Part shown: positions 12,148 through 21,933 of the stretch, in pieces
Numbering within the stretch: position 1 is the stretch's first letter
How the letters are laid out: every line of letters starts with the position of its first letter
Assembly (NCBI GenBank): GCA_029251165.1
Contig: JAQXDW010000031.1
Span: forward strand, 16,984 to 80,983
From: Myxococcota bacterium
GTDB lineage: Bacteria > Myxococcota_A > UBA796
Reading direction: 5' to 3'
DNA: 64,000 nt
Position numbers and translations under genes: made by a program
Notes under the pieces: generated by a model
Seen by the model: the letters and a program-made list of their open reading frames with translations, nothing else
The model's database searches: none
Told to the model about the DNA's origin: nothing

Positions 12148-12168
12148 CAGCGGCAACAAGAGCCGCTG
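12148..12168 (+). promoter_or_regulatory. Hairpin in the region upstream of carA
   Basis: Perfect 7-bp stem (CAGCGGC at 12148-12154, GCCGCTG at 12162-12168) with a seven-base loop AACAAGA, about 50 bases upstream of the carA start. There is no U-run, so it is not an intrinsic terminator. It could be a leader structure; no function is shown by the sequence. Confidence 0.3.
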
Positions 12169-12220
12169 ATCAACTCGCCGGCCCGAGGTGCGCAGGATAG
12201 TCGGCGCCACGGAGGTGGCC

Positions 12221-13300
12221 ATGGGCGGAATCCTGCTGCTTGAGGACGGACGACAGTTCAGCGGCGAGGCGTTCGGTGCGCGCGGTGTTCGAGTCGGAGA
12301 GGTGGTCTTCAACACGGCTATGACCGGCTACCAGGAAGTCCTCACCGATCCCTCGTACTGCGAGCAGATCGTCGTGATGACGACCTCACACGTCGGAAAC
12401 ACCGGGGTAAACACCGAGGATCCAGAGAGCAGGCGCGTCTGGGTCAGCGGATTCGTCGCCCGGGAGTTCTCCCGGATGCACTCCAACCACCGCGCAGAGG
12501 AGGGGCTGGACCACTACCTTCGCTCGGCCACAGTGCCCGGTCTTCAGGGGATCGATACCCGCGCGCTGGTGCGGCACATCCGCAGCAAGGGCGCAATGAA
12601 GGGCGTCATCTGCACCGACGGCACTCCGCTGTCTGAGCTGAAGGCGAAGCTGGAGGCGTGGCCAGGCATGGTCGGACGCGCGCTGGCCTACGAGGTCACC
12701 GAGAAGACACCGCGGGTCTTCTGTCAGCCCGAGCAGCCCCGGGCAAAGGTCACAGTGATCGACGGCGGCGTGAAGACCAACATCCTCCGCCTCCTCAAGC
12801 AAGCCAACTGCGCCGTCAAGGTGATGCCCCTGACCGCGACGGCTGAAGAGTGGGCCGACGGCGCTGACCTGCTGTTCTTCAGCAATGGTCCAGGCGATCC
12901 AGCGGCGCTTCCCGAGGCGGTTGAGCAGATCCGTCGCATCAAGGGCACCATGCCGATGGTCGGCATCTGTCTCGGCCACCAGCTCCTCGGGCTCGCGCTG
13001 GGAGCGGAGACCTACAAGCTTCGGTTCGGACACCGAGGGGCCAACCACCCGGTCCGGGACCTCGAGACTGGTCGAGTAGAGATATCCAGCCAGAACCACG
13101 GCTTCTGTGTCAATGCAGAGAGCCTGGAGGCTGTCGGAGGCGAGGTCACTCACCTCAACCTCAACGACAAGACGGTCGCGGGCTTCCGCCACAACGAGCA
13201 CCGAATGATGGGCATCCAGTTTCACCCTGAGGCAGCCCCAGGCCCCCACGACAGCAACCACCTGCTGATCGAGCGATTTCTGGCCTTCGCGGGCGTCTGA
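12221..13300 (+). CDS. carA: Carbamoyl-phosphate synthase small (glutaminase) subunit
   Basis: A 359-residue amidotransferase subunit that hydrolyses glutamine and passes ammonia to CarB for carbamoyl phosphate (arginine and pyrimidine pathways). The N-terminal CPSase_sm domain (GEAFGA, NTAMTGYQEVLTDPSY) is followed by a class I glutaminase domain with nucleophile Cys in GICLGHQLLGLA and catalytic His-x-Glu in QFHPEAAPGP. ATG 12221 is chosen over the longer frame from 12188 because GGAGG at 12211-12215 is five bases upstream and the protein then starts like other CarA (MGGILLLEDGRQFSGEAFG). Its partner carB is not adjacent but about 10.6 kb downstream, a split arrangement. Confidence 0.95.
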   Translation: MGGILLLEDGRQFSGEAFGARGVRVGEVVFNTAMTGYQEVLTDPSYCEQIVVMTTSHVGNTGVNTEDPESRRVWVSGFVAREFSRMHSNHRAEEGLDHYLRSATVPGLQGIDTRALVRHIRSKGAMKGVICTDGTPLSELKAKLEAWPGMVGRALAYEVTEKTPRVFCQPEQPRAKVTVIDGGVKTNILRLLKQANCAVKVMPLTATAEEWADGADLLFFSNGPGDPAALPEAVEQIRRIKGTMPMVGICLGHQLLGLALGAETYKLRFGHRGANHPVRDLETGRVEISSQNHGFCVNAESLEAVGGEVTHLNLNDKTVAGFRHNEHRMMGIQFHPEAAPGPHDSNHLLIERFLAFAGV

Positions 13301-13310
13301 GGCTGCACTG

Positions 13311-13350
13311 AGACGGGCTGAGACGGGCTGAGACGGGCTGAGACGGGCTG
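13311..13350 (+). repeat. Four perfect tandem copies of a 10-mer
   Basis: AGACGGGCTG is repeated four times without change directly after carA, in the short gap between the convergent carA and CNNM/CorC genes. Copy-number change by slippage would not affect either protein. Confidence 0.9.
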
Positions 13351-13371
13351 AAGAGGAGCACCCTGCGGCGA

Positions 13372-14586
13372 CTACAGCACCTTGAGACGAACCTTCTTCA
13401 CCATCCGGGGTGAGGCCTCGTCGATGGTGATGGAGACGTCATTCATCGTGATGACCTCGCCGACCTCGGGGATCCGGCCCAGCTCGAAGATGATGTGCTC
13501 GCCGATGCGACCGTCTTCGGGAATCTTGGTCTTGAGCGCCAGGTTGATCTTCTTCACCTCGGCAGACGCATCCGCGATGATCTCGGTGGTGGACAGGCGG
13601 CGGATCCGCTCCGGCTCGATGTCCGTCTCGTCGACAATCTCACCGACCAGTTCCTCAAGGGCATCCTCAAGGGTCAGCACCCCGAGGACCGTGCCGTAGG
13701 AGTCAACCACCATCGCGAGGTGCTGCTTGGCCCGCTGGAAGTGGCGGATGAGGTCATCGCCGGTCGCTGACTCCGGGATGAATGAGGCCTCGTTTGCCAC
13801 CGCACGCACGGTGAGGTGCTCCTTTCCCTCCGCCAGAGCACGCAGCATATCGCGGAGGTGAACAATGCCGATGACGTTGTTCAGGCTGCCCTCGTGGACC
13901 GGCAGCCGCGTGTGGGTCACCGTCATCAGCTCCTCGCGGATCTCCCCGAGAGTGCTGTCGGCATGGAGGGCATCGACCCGAGCTACCGGAGTCATGATGC
14001 TGAACGCGCTGACATCGTTGAGGCGAAAGACGCGCTGGATCATCTCGCTCTCGTCGTCCTCGATGACCCCGCTCTTCTGGCCCAGGCGGGTCAGCGCAGT
14101 GATCTCCTCCTCAGAGGTCGCGACCGAGCCGCCGTTGGCGGAGAACGGACGCGTGACGATCTGGATGATCCAGATGAGCGGTGTGAGCAGACGGGTGACC
14201 ACCTGGACAGGAACAGCCATGTTGATGGCGACCGGAAAGGAGAACCGATCCCCGATGGTCTTGGGGATGATCTCGGCAAACACGATGACCAGGAAGGTCA
14301 GGCCGGCGGAGAAGGCCCCGATCCACTCAGAGCCAAACACATCTGATGCCAGAGCACCGACGACAATGGAGCCGATGATGTTGGAGATGTTGTTGATGAT
14401 AACGATCGTCATGATTGGACGATCCATGTTGTTCTTGATGGCAAGGAGCGCCGACGCACCCCGCAGCTTCTGGCTGGCAGCAGAGAGAACCTGTCCATAG
14501 GGTACCGAGAACAACGCAACCTCAGTACATGAGGCAAGCGCCGAGGCGACCAACAACACAGCAATGGCCAGGATAAGTTCGATCAT
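13372..14586 (-). CDS. CNNM/CorC-type membrane protein (DUF21, CBS pair, CorC_HlyC)
   Basis: A 404-residue inner-membrane protein of the 'hemolysin family' / CNNM type, whose members are linked to Mg2+/Co2+ export. The N-terminal DUF21 has three to four hydrophobic segments (residues 1-25, about 55-80, 90-110, 125-150) with the family's E-I-I-P-K-T turn. A CBS pair follows (about 190-310; MTPVARVDALHADSTLGEI, then VVDSYGTVLGVLTLEDALEE). The C-terminal CorC_HlyC domain ends in a basic VKKVRLKVL. The older 'hemolysin' name should not be read as a toxin. The TAG lies just after the 10-mer repeats. Confidence 0.9.
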   Translation of the reverse strand: MIELILAIAVLLVASALASCTEVALFSVPYGQVLSAASQKLRGASALLAIKNNMDRPIMTIVIINNISNIIGSIVVGALASDVFGSEWIGAFSAGLTFLVIVFAEIIPKTIGDRFSFPVAINMAVPVQVVTRLLTPLIWIIQIVTRPFSANGGSVATSEEEITALTRLGQKSGVIEDDESEMIQRVFRLNDVSAFSIMTPVARVDALHADSTLGEIREELMTVTHTRLPVHEGSLNNVIGIVHLRDMLRALAEGKEHLTVRAVANEASFIPESATGDDLIRHFQRAKQHLAMVVDSYGTVLGVLTLEDALEELVGEIVDETDIEPERIRRLSTTEIIADASAEVKKINLALKTKIPEDGRIGEHIIFELGRIPEVGEVITMNDVSITIDEASPRMVKKVRLKVL

Positions 14587-14907
14587 TGCCTATCGAACAG
14601 CACTCATCTGCGGAGAGTCACACACATTGCGGCTGGTGTGACTGCTGAAGTCTCTGCTCACATCAGAACTTCTGTCTGACGGAGGAGGTTCTTCCGGCTC
14701 CGATGTGGTCTCTATTTGATCCATTTTCCCAGCGCGTTGTGCGCAAACAACTAGATATCACACTTTGATACCCCACACGCCTCTGAAGATGAAGATTCAT
14801 CGAAGCCATGCTCGGGCCCTCACAGACCTCTGCCCACAAACCGGACATTATCCGACCGGTTTGTGGACGTATAGAGCGATACATGGCTCTTATAAAGGAG
14901 CACCACC
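14587..14907. other. 321-bp divergent intergenic region
   Basis: Separates the CNNM/CorC gene (-) from yheU-radA (+). It is clearly more A/T-rich than the genes around it and must carry both promoters. The only strong structure is the 11-bp inverted repeat at 14834-14866, followed by TATAGA- and TATAAA-like strings near 14870 and 14891. I see no open frame with coding bias and no tRNA. Confidence 0.5.
14834..14866. promoter_or_regulatory. 11-bp perfect inverted repeat upstream of yheU
   Basis: CCACAAACCGG (14834-14844) and CCGGTTTGTGG (14856-14866) are perfect reverse complements separated by 11 A/T-rich bases. The half-site centres are about two helical turns apart, typical of a dimeric repressor operator. 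It lies about 40 bases upstream of the yheU start and could equally form a hairpin in RNA. No following U-run, so a terminator is unlikely. Confidence 0.5.
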
Positions 14908-15144
14908 ATGGTCATCCCCCACACTGCACTGGACAACGAAACCCTGGACCGCGTGATCGAGAGCTTTGTGCTCCGTGAGGGCACCGACTACGGTCACCAG
15001 GACTTCACCATGGCTGACAAGATCGCAAAGGTTCGTCGTCAGCTCTCGCGCGGCGAGGCGTGCCTGACCTGGGATGCCGAGCTGGAGAGCTGCAACATCG
15101 TGTCTGCCAGAAAGGTCGCCGCAGAATCCCGCACCGAGACCTGA
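14908..15144 (+). CDS. yheU: UPF0270 / YheU-family protein
   Basis: A 78-residue cytoplasmic protein of the YheU family, function unknown. The family core is plain: VIPHTAL, then LIESFVLREGTDYG-like residues (here VIESFVLREGTDYGHQD), a KxxxVRRQLxxGEAxLxWD block, and a final NIV segment. ATG 14908 has a good SD (AAAGGAG at 14894-14900). The stop is three bases before radA, so the two genes are almost certainly co-transcribed. The family is best known from gammaproteobacteria; its coupling to radA may hint at a link with DNA repair, but that is only guilt by association. Confidence 0.85.
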   Translation: MVIPHTALDNETLDRVIESFVLREGTDYGHQDFTMADKIAKVRRQLSRGEACLTWDAELESCNIVSARKVAAESRTET

Positions 15145-15147
15145 TCC

Positions 15148-16536
15148 ATGGCCGCAAAAAAGAAAGTCCGGATCAGCTACAAGTGCGGTGACTGTGGCGC
15201 CACTGCGCTGAAGTGGACGGGACGCTGTAGCGACTGTGGTGCCTGGAACACCATGCAAGAAGAGGCCCCGCCGGCTCAGGGTCGGCGCTCCACCAGCAAG
15301 GTCCGTCGGGTCGATCCGATCCCGGTCAGCAAAGTCGACCTCAAGGTCGGGGAGGTTCGACTCTCGACCAGTATCCGCGAGCTGGATCGAGTGCTCGGAG
15401 GTGGACTGGTCACTGGCGGATTGGTCCTCATCGGCGGTGATCCTGGTGTCGGAAAGTCCACCCTCCTGCTCACAGTGCTGTCGCACTTCTCACGGCGTGG
15501 TCTGAAGACCCTCTACGTCTCCGGAGAGGAGTCCGCCCGACAGATCCGCCTGCGCGCAGACCGCCTCAAGCTGCCCTGTGATCACCTGCACCTCCTCGCC
15601 GAGACCGATCTCGATGCCTCTCTGGCTGCCGCCGAGCGCATCAAGCCGCGCGCCCTGGTCCTCGACTCCGTCCAGACCCTCTTCTCCCCAGAGCTCACCA
15701 GCGTGCCGGGCTCGGTCAGTCAGGTCCGCGAGGTCGCGGCACGTGCGATGTCACTGTCCAAGGGGCACGACATCCCAACCTTCCTCGTCGGTCACGTCAC
15801 CAAGCAGGGCGGCATTGCTGGTCCGAAGGTCCTGGAGCACCTTGTCGACACCGTCATCTACTTCGAGGGAGATGGCCGCACCCAGCTGCGCATCCTCCGT
15901 GCGGTGAAGAACCGGTTTGGCTCCACAGGAGAGATCGGCTTCTTTGAGATGACCGCTGAGGGCCTGAGAGAGGTGCCCGATGCCTCCGCCCGGCTGCTCG
16001 CCGAGCGGGTCGCCAGCGCCTCCGGAACCTCCGTCATTGCTGCCATCGAGGGCTCTCGCCCGGTGCTCGCTGAGGTCCAGGCCCTCGTCGGTCACCCCTC
16101 CCCTGCAACGCCCGGTCGCACCGTTCTTGGTGTGGATCGCAGCCGACTCCAGATGCACCTCGCCGTGCTCGGCAAGCTCGGCTTTCCCCTCCACGACCGA
16201 GATGTCTTCGTCTCTGCGGCTGGCGGACTGCGCATCCTGGAGCCCGCGGCGGACCTCGGAATCGCCGTCTCCGTCGTCGGAGCGATGCGCGATCGCGCCC
16301 TGGATCAGCACACCATGGTGTTCGGTGAGGTCGGACTGGTCGGTGAGATCCGCGCCGTCAGCCATCCTGCGGCTCGTCTCAATGAGGCTGCCCGTCACGG
16401 CTTCCGACGGGTCATCGCGCCGGTCTCGTCCGTCGAGCATGCGCCAAAGAACCTCGAGGTCATCGGCGTGCGCACGCTCCAGGAGGCCCTGGCGGTCCTG
16501 TTTGGCGCCCCCAAGGGCAAGAACACACGCCGCTGA
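15148..16536 (+). CDS. radA: DNA repair protein RadA
   Basis: A 462-residue RecA-like ATPase that promotes branch migration and processing of recombination intermediates. The N-terminal zinc finger has Cys13, Cys16, Cys27 and Cys30 (YKCGDCG, GRCSDCG). Walker A is GGDPGVGKST, the RadA-specific KNRFGS motif is intact, and the C-terminal Lon-protease-like domain is present (VFGEVGLVGEIRAV), without the Lon catalytic Ser. Length is normal for the family. It sits three bases after yheU and ends flush against the convergent L,D-transpeptidase gene, with no gap for a terminator hairpin. Confidence 0.96.
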   Translation: MAAKKKVRISYKCGDCGATALKWTGRCSDCGAWNTMQEEAPPAQGRRSTSKVRRVDPIPVSKVDLKVGEVRLSTSIRELDRVLGGGLVTGGLVLIGGDPGVGKSTLLLTVLSHFSRRGLKTLYVSGEESARQIRLRADRLKLPCDHLHLLAETDLDASLAAAERIKPRALVLDSVQTLFSPELTSVPGSVSQVREVAARAMSLSKGHDIPTFLVGHVTKQGGIAGPKVLEHLVDTVIYFEGDGRTQLRILRAVKNRFGSTGEIGFFEMTAEGLREVPDASARLLAERVASASGTSVIAAIEGSRPVLAEVQALVGHPSPATPGRTVLGVDRSRLQMHLAVLGKLGFPLHDRDVFVSAAGGLRILEPAADLGIAVSVVGAMRDRALDQHTMVFGEVGLVGEIRAVSHPAARLNEAARHGFRRVIAPVSSVEHAPKNLEVIGVRTLQEALAVLFGAPKGKNTRR

Positions 16537-18024
<1,488 letters not shown>

Positions 18025-18072
18025 GACGCACCTGAGATTTCTTACGACTGAGCGAAAATGAAGCTGCTTTAT

Positions 18073-18096
18073 CGGTCTATATAAGCAGTTAGACCG
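18073..18096 (-). promoter_or_regulatory. 7-bp inverted repeat in the L,D-transpeptidase promoter region
   Basis: CGGTCTA (18073-18079) and TAGACCG (18090-18096) flank ten bases that on the minus strand include a TATATAG -10-like string. This lies 50-70 bases upstream of the chosen ATG at 18024, where an operator overlapping a promoter would be expected. The promoter assignment is tentative. Confidence 0.35.
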
Positions 18097-18148
18097 TTCA
18101 CCGCTCATACCATATAGCAGGACACAGAGCGGTGCTCGCTGCAGGCTC

Positions 18149-19846
18149 TCAGCCCTTCAGGGCCGCCAGTGCAATCTTGACCACACCACCCCAGCTCGGG
18201 CGGGCTTCATAGCTCGTCAGCCGCTCCCCCATCACAGCGAGGTTGCGGTGATCTGCGAACCAGACCGGAGTGGGGTTGATCCGGAAGGGCGCCTGGACGA
18301 CGGACTTCTGGGGGTGATCAAGCAAGAAGGAGTTGTGAACGACACCCGTTCCAGACTGAATGTCCTGCGCTGTGTGACCGGGGAAGGCCCCCCAGGAGGT
18401 CACGACGAGGCCATAGATGACTCCAGCCCAGCAGTTCACTGCGATGCCGCCATAGCGGAGGTCCGCAATGGCCTGCTCGAACACCGCCTTGTTGGCCTTC
18501 TGGGTCTTGGCGTCGATGAGCACCATGCAAGACAGGGTGCCCCACATCTCGTCGTTGCAGAAGTCCACTGCGGCCTTGAGAAACTCAGCGGGGGCAGCGA
18601 CGTCGAGAGAGACCTCCGCGAGCACACCACAGAACGCCTCATTCTTCAGGGCGTACTCGCCCTTCTTCGCGGACACGCTGGGGATGAAGGTCCAGGGAAC
18701 GACCCCCTCCGCCTGCTGACCGAGGACCTCCGCCTGCTCGTACTGGGCAACGAAGCCCTCGTAGCGGCTCTGAGCACCGGGGTAGTACGCCTTGCGGGGA
18801 CGGGTCTCCTTGAGAACCTTCCGCAGCTTCTCCAGGAATGCCTCCCGGAGCGGCCAGCCCTTCGCCATGACCACACACTTGGCAGCGTTGCAATTAAAGC
18901 TGCCGTTCTGGGCGACCATGCCAGCGATGTGTCGAGCCTGATAGTCGAGGTCTGCGTCAGACCACTGGCCGGGAACCACGATGACCGGCGTAACGCAGCC
19001 AAGCTCGGCGCTAAACGGGCGGGCGTTGACCGGCTCACTCGCGGCCTTGCGGCGGGCGACGTCTTCGGCGTCTGTGCCCCAGACGATGGCATCGTAGGTG
19101 CGGTCGGAGCCGGTGACGTGGAGGGTGTCGACGTTGGTGTGGGTGGTGAGGTGCGCGCCGACCTCGACGCCACCGTAGACAATCGCAAGGTATCCGTCGT
19201 CGATCAGCGCCTTGAAGGCCTGCTCGAGCTTGGGTCCGACGTGCTCGTTGACCGGGTTCATCTTGAGGATGACGACCTCGTTCTCGACGAACAGCTTGTA
19301 GAGGACGTCCATCGGAGGGATGGAGGTGACGTTGCCGGCACCGAGTGTGAGGTTGACTGCTCCCTCACCGCCGCCTTCGCGGTAGATGCGTCCCTGGCTC
19401 GCCGGCTTGCCCGGCTCGATCCAGACATCCGCGACAAAGCCGGTGAACATCAGCTTGTCCTGAAGATTGGTCGGAAAGACCCGCGCAATCTTCTGGCCGC
19501 TGCTGTGGGTCGAGACACCGGGCAGCTTCGGCTGACCGTTCTCCTTGAGGGCATCGATGAGCAGGCGGATGTTGCGGAGGGTGGTCATCGGACCCGCCAG
19601 CCACTCCTCTCCCTCATAGACATCCCCAGGCTCGATCCCCTTCATCTTGCAGCCATCCGCGACCCATGCCGATGCCACCGCCTGCACGCCGGACAGGCAC
19701 TTCTCGAGGTAGGCAATGCGCTCGGAGAGCGAGACCTTCACCCAGTCCGCCTTGCGGGCAGACAGCCGAGACGCTGCGGCGTCACACTCGGCCAGAGGAG
19801 TCGGCGGGATAGACGGCGGCGGCTCAGGGAAGCGTGGGGAATTCAT
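18149..19846 (-). CDS. Aldehyde dehydrogenase family protein (divergent)
   Basis: A 565-residue NAD(P)-dependent aldehyde dehydrogenase-like enzyme. Recognisable are the conserved general-base Glu region (ELGCVTPVIVV), the catalytic Cys319 in GSFNCNAAKC, and the cofactor loop HVTGSDRTYDAIVWG. The N-terminal ~90 residues and the C-terminus (NPTPVWFADHRN) differ from the common 480-residue ALDHs, so the substrate is unclear. ATG 19846 has GGAG six bases upstream and is preferred to a start at 19876. It follows recN on the same strand after a 148-base gap. Confidence 0.8.
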   Translation of the reverse strand: MNSPRFPEPPPSIPPTPLAECDAAASRLSARKADWVKVSLSERIAYLEKCLSGVQAVASAWVADGCKMKGIEPGDVYEGEEWLAGPMTTLRNIRLLIDALKENGQPKLPGVSTHSSGQKIARVFPTNLQDKLMFTGFVADVWIEPGKPASQGRIYREGGGEGAVNLTLGAGNVTSIPPMDVLYKLFVENEVVILKMNPVNEHVGPKLEQAFKALIDDGYLAIVYGGVEVGAHLTTHTNVDTLHVTGSDRTYDAIVWGTDAEDVARRKAASEPVNARPFSAELGCVTPVIVVPGQWSDADLDYQARHIAGMVAQNGSFNCNAAKCVVMAKGWPLREAFLEKLRKVLKETRPRKAYYPGAQSRYEGFVAQYEQAEVLGQQAEGVVPWTFIPSVSAKKGEYALKNEAFCGVLAEVSLDVAAPAEFLKAAVDFCNDEMWGTLSCMVLIDAKTQKANKAVFEQAIADLRYGGIAVNCWAGVIYGLVVTSWGAFPGHTAQDIQSGTGVVHNSFLLDHPQKSVVQAPFRINPTPVWFADHRNLAVMGERLTSYEARPSWGGVVKIALAALKG

Positions 19847-19994
19847 GGCAGCTCCAGATCGGCTTTTCCGACACATATCACTGAACCACCGTTACAGAGA
19901 CCTCTTTGAGAAGGTTCGGGATTCCAGGTGAGCTCCAGCCCCCGCCGATGGGCATGCGCTGGCTGCTGGAGTGTCCGGCTGAGCAGCGGTCCCT

Positions 19995-21791
19995 TCAGCC
20001 CACCGCAGTCGGGCCGCTCCAGACCAGGGGCAGCTCTCCTCCGTCAGTGCGCACGACCTGCTCCGGTGAGAGCCGGGCCCGGGTGATCATCTCCTCAGCA
20101 TGCTCGCGCGTCTTGGCGGTGATCTCTGCACCGCCGAGCATCCGAGAGACCTCATCGACCCGCTCGTATCGAGACAGGCTGCGGACTGCAGAGAAGGTTC
20201 GGTTGTCCTCGACGACCTTGAAGACCTTGAGGTGCTGGTGAGAGCAGGAGGCCACCTGCGGGAGGTGCGTAATGCAGATGACCTGCCGGGCCTCTCCGAC
20301 GCCCTGAAGCTTGCGCCCAACGGTCTCGGCAACACCACCACCGATGCCGGTATCCACCTCATCGAAGATGTAGGTACCGACTGGATCAGTCGCAATGAGC
20401 GCCCCCTTGAGGGCGAGGGTTGTGCGAGACAGCTCGCCGCCCGAGGCGATGCGGGCGACGGACTTGAAGCCCTCGCCGGGGTTGGGAGAGATGAGGAATT
20501 CCAGCTCGTCGAGGCCGTTGCTGGAGAGGTTCTCTGCCGTAGCCTCTTCCACCGCTGCGACCAGCGCGCCATCTTCACCACGATGCTGAAAGCGAACCCG
20601 AAACCGACACGCCGGCATGCCCAGCTGGGTCAGCTCTGCCTCGACCAACGTAGCGAGCCGAAGCGCGGCCTCCTGACGGGTCAGGCTGAGGTTCACCGCC
20701 TCGATCATGACCGTCGCTTGCAGGGCATCGGCCTCTGCAGCAGCCTCATCTGAGCGGTCATCTTCCCAGGCGAGGCTGTCCAGCTCCTCCTGAAGCCCGG
20801 AGACGGACTCCAGGACATCCTCAATCCGCCCTTCTTCACCGCCATGCTGAGCCTTGAGCCCATCGATGAGGATCTGGCGCTCTTGGAGCTCAGCGATCTC
20901 TTCGGGAGAGAACGAGACGCCATCAGAGTAGCGACCGAGATCCCGTGTGGTCTCCTGGATCTCGACCTGGGCATTGCTGAGGGAGTCCACCATCACGGCG
21001 AGAGCCTCGTCGAGGTGGCTGATGCGCTGGAGCTGGTTGATGCTGCTGGAGAGCAGATCGAGGATCGAGGCGTCGGACTCTCGGAGGGTGTAGAACGCCT
21101 CCTTGGTGGTCTCTTGGAGCTGCTCGGCATGCTGGAGCCGCTCCAGATCCTGGCCCAGGCGCTCATCCTCGCCCGGCGCGAGCCCTGCCATGTCGATCTC
21201 GCGGAGCTGGTTGCGCAGGGTACGGGTCCGGGCATCTCGGATGGCGGCAGACTCCCGGAGGCGACCAACCTCACGCTGCAGCGCCCGAAGCCGGGTGACC
21301 CGAGAGGCAATGCTACGGGCAGCTGCGGTGGTGCCAGCGAACGAGTCCAGCATGGAGACATGCCGCTCGCTCTCCAGAAGATCGTGGCTGGCGTGCTGCC
21401 CGATGACATCTGCCAGCCCTGCGGTCAGCTCCTTGAGGACGGAGAGCCGCGTGGGGCAGTCGTTGACGTCGATGCGGCTGCGCCCGCTGGCAGAGATGAT
21501 CCGACGAACCACGAACCGATCACCGTCGGCCAGGCCACGCTCATTCAGCAGCGGACGGATGGTCTCAAGCTGAACCTCCGAGAGCGCAAACTCCGCCTTG
21601 ATGATGGCCTCCCTCGAGCCTGTTCGGATGACATCCGTGCTCGCACGCCCTCCAAACGCCAGCGCCAGCGCCTTGATCAGGATCGACTTGCCCGCGCCGG
21701 TCTCCCCCGTGATCGCGGTGTAGCCCCCGGAGAAGGTGATCCTCTGGTGCTCGATGATCGCGAAGTTCGAGATGGTCAGCGTGTTGATCAT
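19995..21791 (-). CDS. recN: DNA repair protein RecN
   Basis: A 598-residue SMC-like ATPase for double-strand-break repair. Walker A is in ITGETGAGKSILIKAL near the N-terminus, the long central region is coiled coil, and the C-terminal half-ATPase has the ABC signature ASGGELSRTTLALK and Walker B / D-loop YIFDEVDTGIGG. Start ATG 21791 is preceded by GAGG at five bases. Elsewhere recN is often SOS-regulated; a CTG-TTTT-CAG string at 21826-21835 lies upstream but is too short to call a LexA box. Confidence 0.96.
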   Translation of the reverse strand: MINTLTISNFAIIEHQRITFSGGYTAITGETGAGKSILIKALALAFGGRASTDVIRTGSREAIIKAEFALSEVQLETIRPLLNERGLADGDRFVVRRIISASGRSRIDVNDCPTRLSVLKELTAGLADVIGQHASHDLLESERHVSMLDSFAGTTAAARSIASRVTRLRALQREVGRLRESAAIRDARTRTLRNQLREIDMAGLAPGEDERLGQDLERLQHAEQLQETTKEAFYTLRESDASILDLLSSSINQLQRISHLDEALAVMVDSLSNAQVEIQETTRDLGRYSDGVSFSPEEIAELQERQILIDGLKAQHGGEEGRIEDVLESVSGLQEELDSLAWEDDRSDEAAAEADALQATVMIEAVNLSLTRQEAALRLATLVEAELTQLGMPACRFRVRFQHRGEDGALVAAVEEATAENLSSNGLDELEFLISPNPGEGFKSVARIASGGELSRTTLALKGALIATDPVGTYIFDEVDTGIGGGVAETVGRKLQGVGEARQVICITHLPQVASCSHQHLKVFKVVEDNRTFSAVRSLSRYERVDEVSRMLGGAEITAKTREHAEEMITRARLSPEQVVRTDGGELPLVWSGPTAVG

Positions 21792-21933
21792 TCAGGCCTC
21801 AGTTCAGTCTCACGCTCTGCATATTCTGTTTTCAGTACAACCTGAACACACAACTTTCCAACCCGGACATTTTATGGACTTCCACTGCTGAGTAGGCTCG
21901 ACAGGTACAGTCTTTCACAGCACCGGAGTCACC

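Larger units (their letters stand above)
11562..12220 (+). other. 659-bp stretch with no convincing full-length gene
   Basis: Between gor and carA no frame shows a recognisable protein. The long minus-strand open frame here (stop near 11575, running into carA) reads as low-complexity Ser/Pro/Arg and looks like a shadow. The plus frame starting at 11714 has good third-position GC but is broken by TGA at 11798-11800; the same frame is open again to 12073. This could be a decayed gene, a small-ORF region or an RNA-coding segment. The last ~110 bases (12075-12180) are more A-rich and may hold the carA promoter and leader. Confidence 0.4.

Noticed and set aside
11575..12315. 246-codon minus-strand open frame
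   Set aside because: Low-complexity Ser/Pro/Arg product, runs into carA, no SD and no domain; open by GC content.
13372..14586. Reading the DUF21/CBS protein as a hemolysin toxin
   Set aside because: The 'hemolysin family' label is historical; the domains fit CNNM/CorC-type ion transport proteins.
18248..19909. 553-codon plus-strand open frame opposite the aldehyde dehydrogenase gene
   Set aside because: Antisense shadow; the minus strand has the catalytic Cys motif, SD and family match.
19933..19972. CTCCAGC...GCTGGAG stem between recN and the ALDH gene
   Set aside because: Seven-bp arms around a long loop, no U-run; not supportable as a terminator.
21826..21835. CTGTTTTCAG upstream of recN as a LexA box
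   Set aside because: Only three-base symmetric ends; it does not fit CTGT-N8-ACAG and no second copy is seen.
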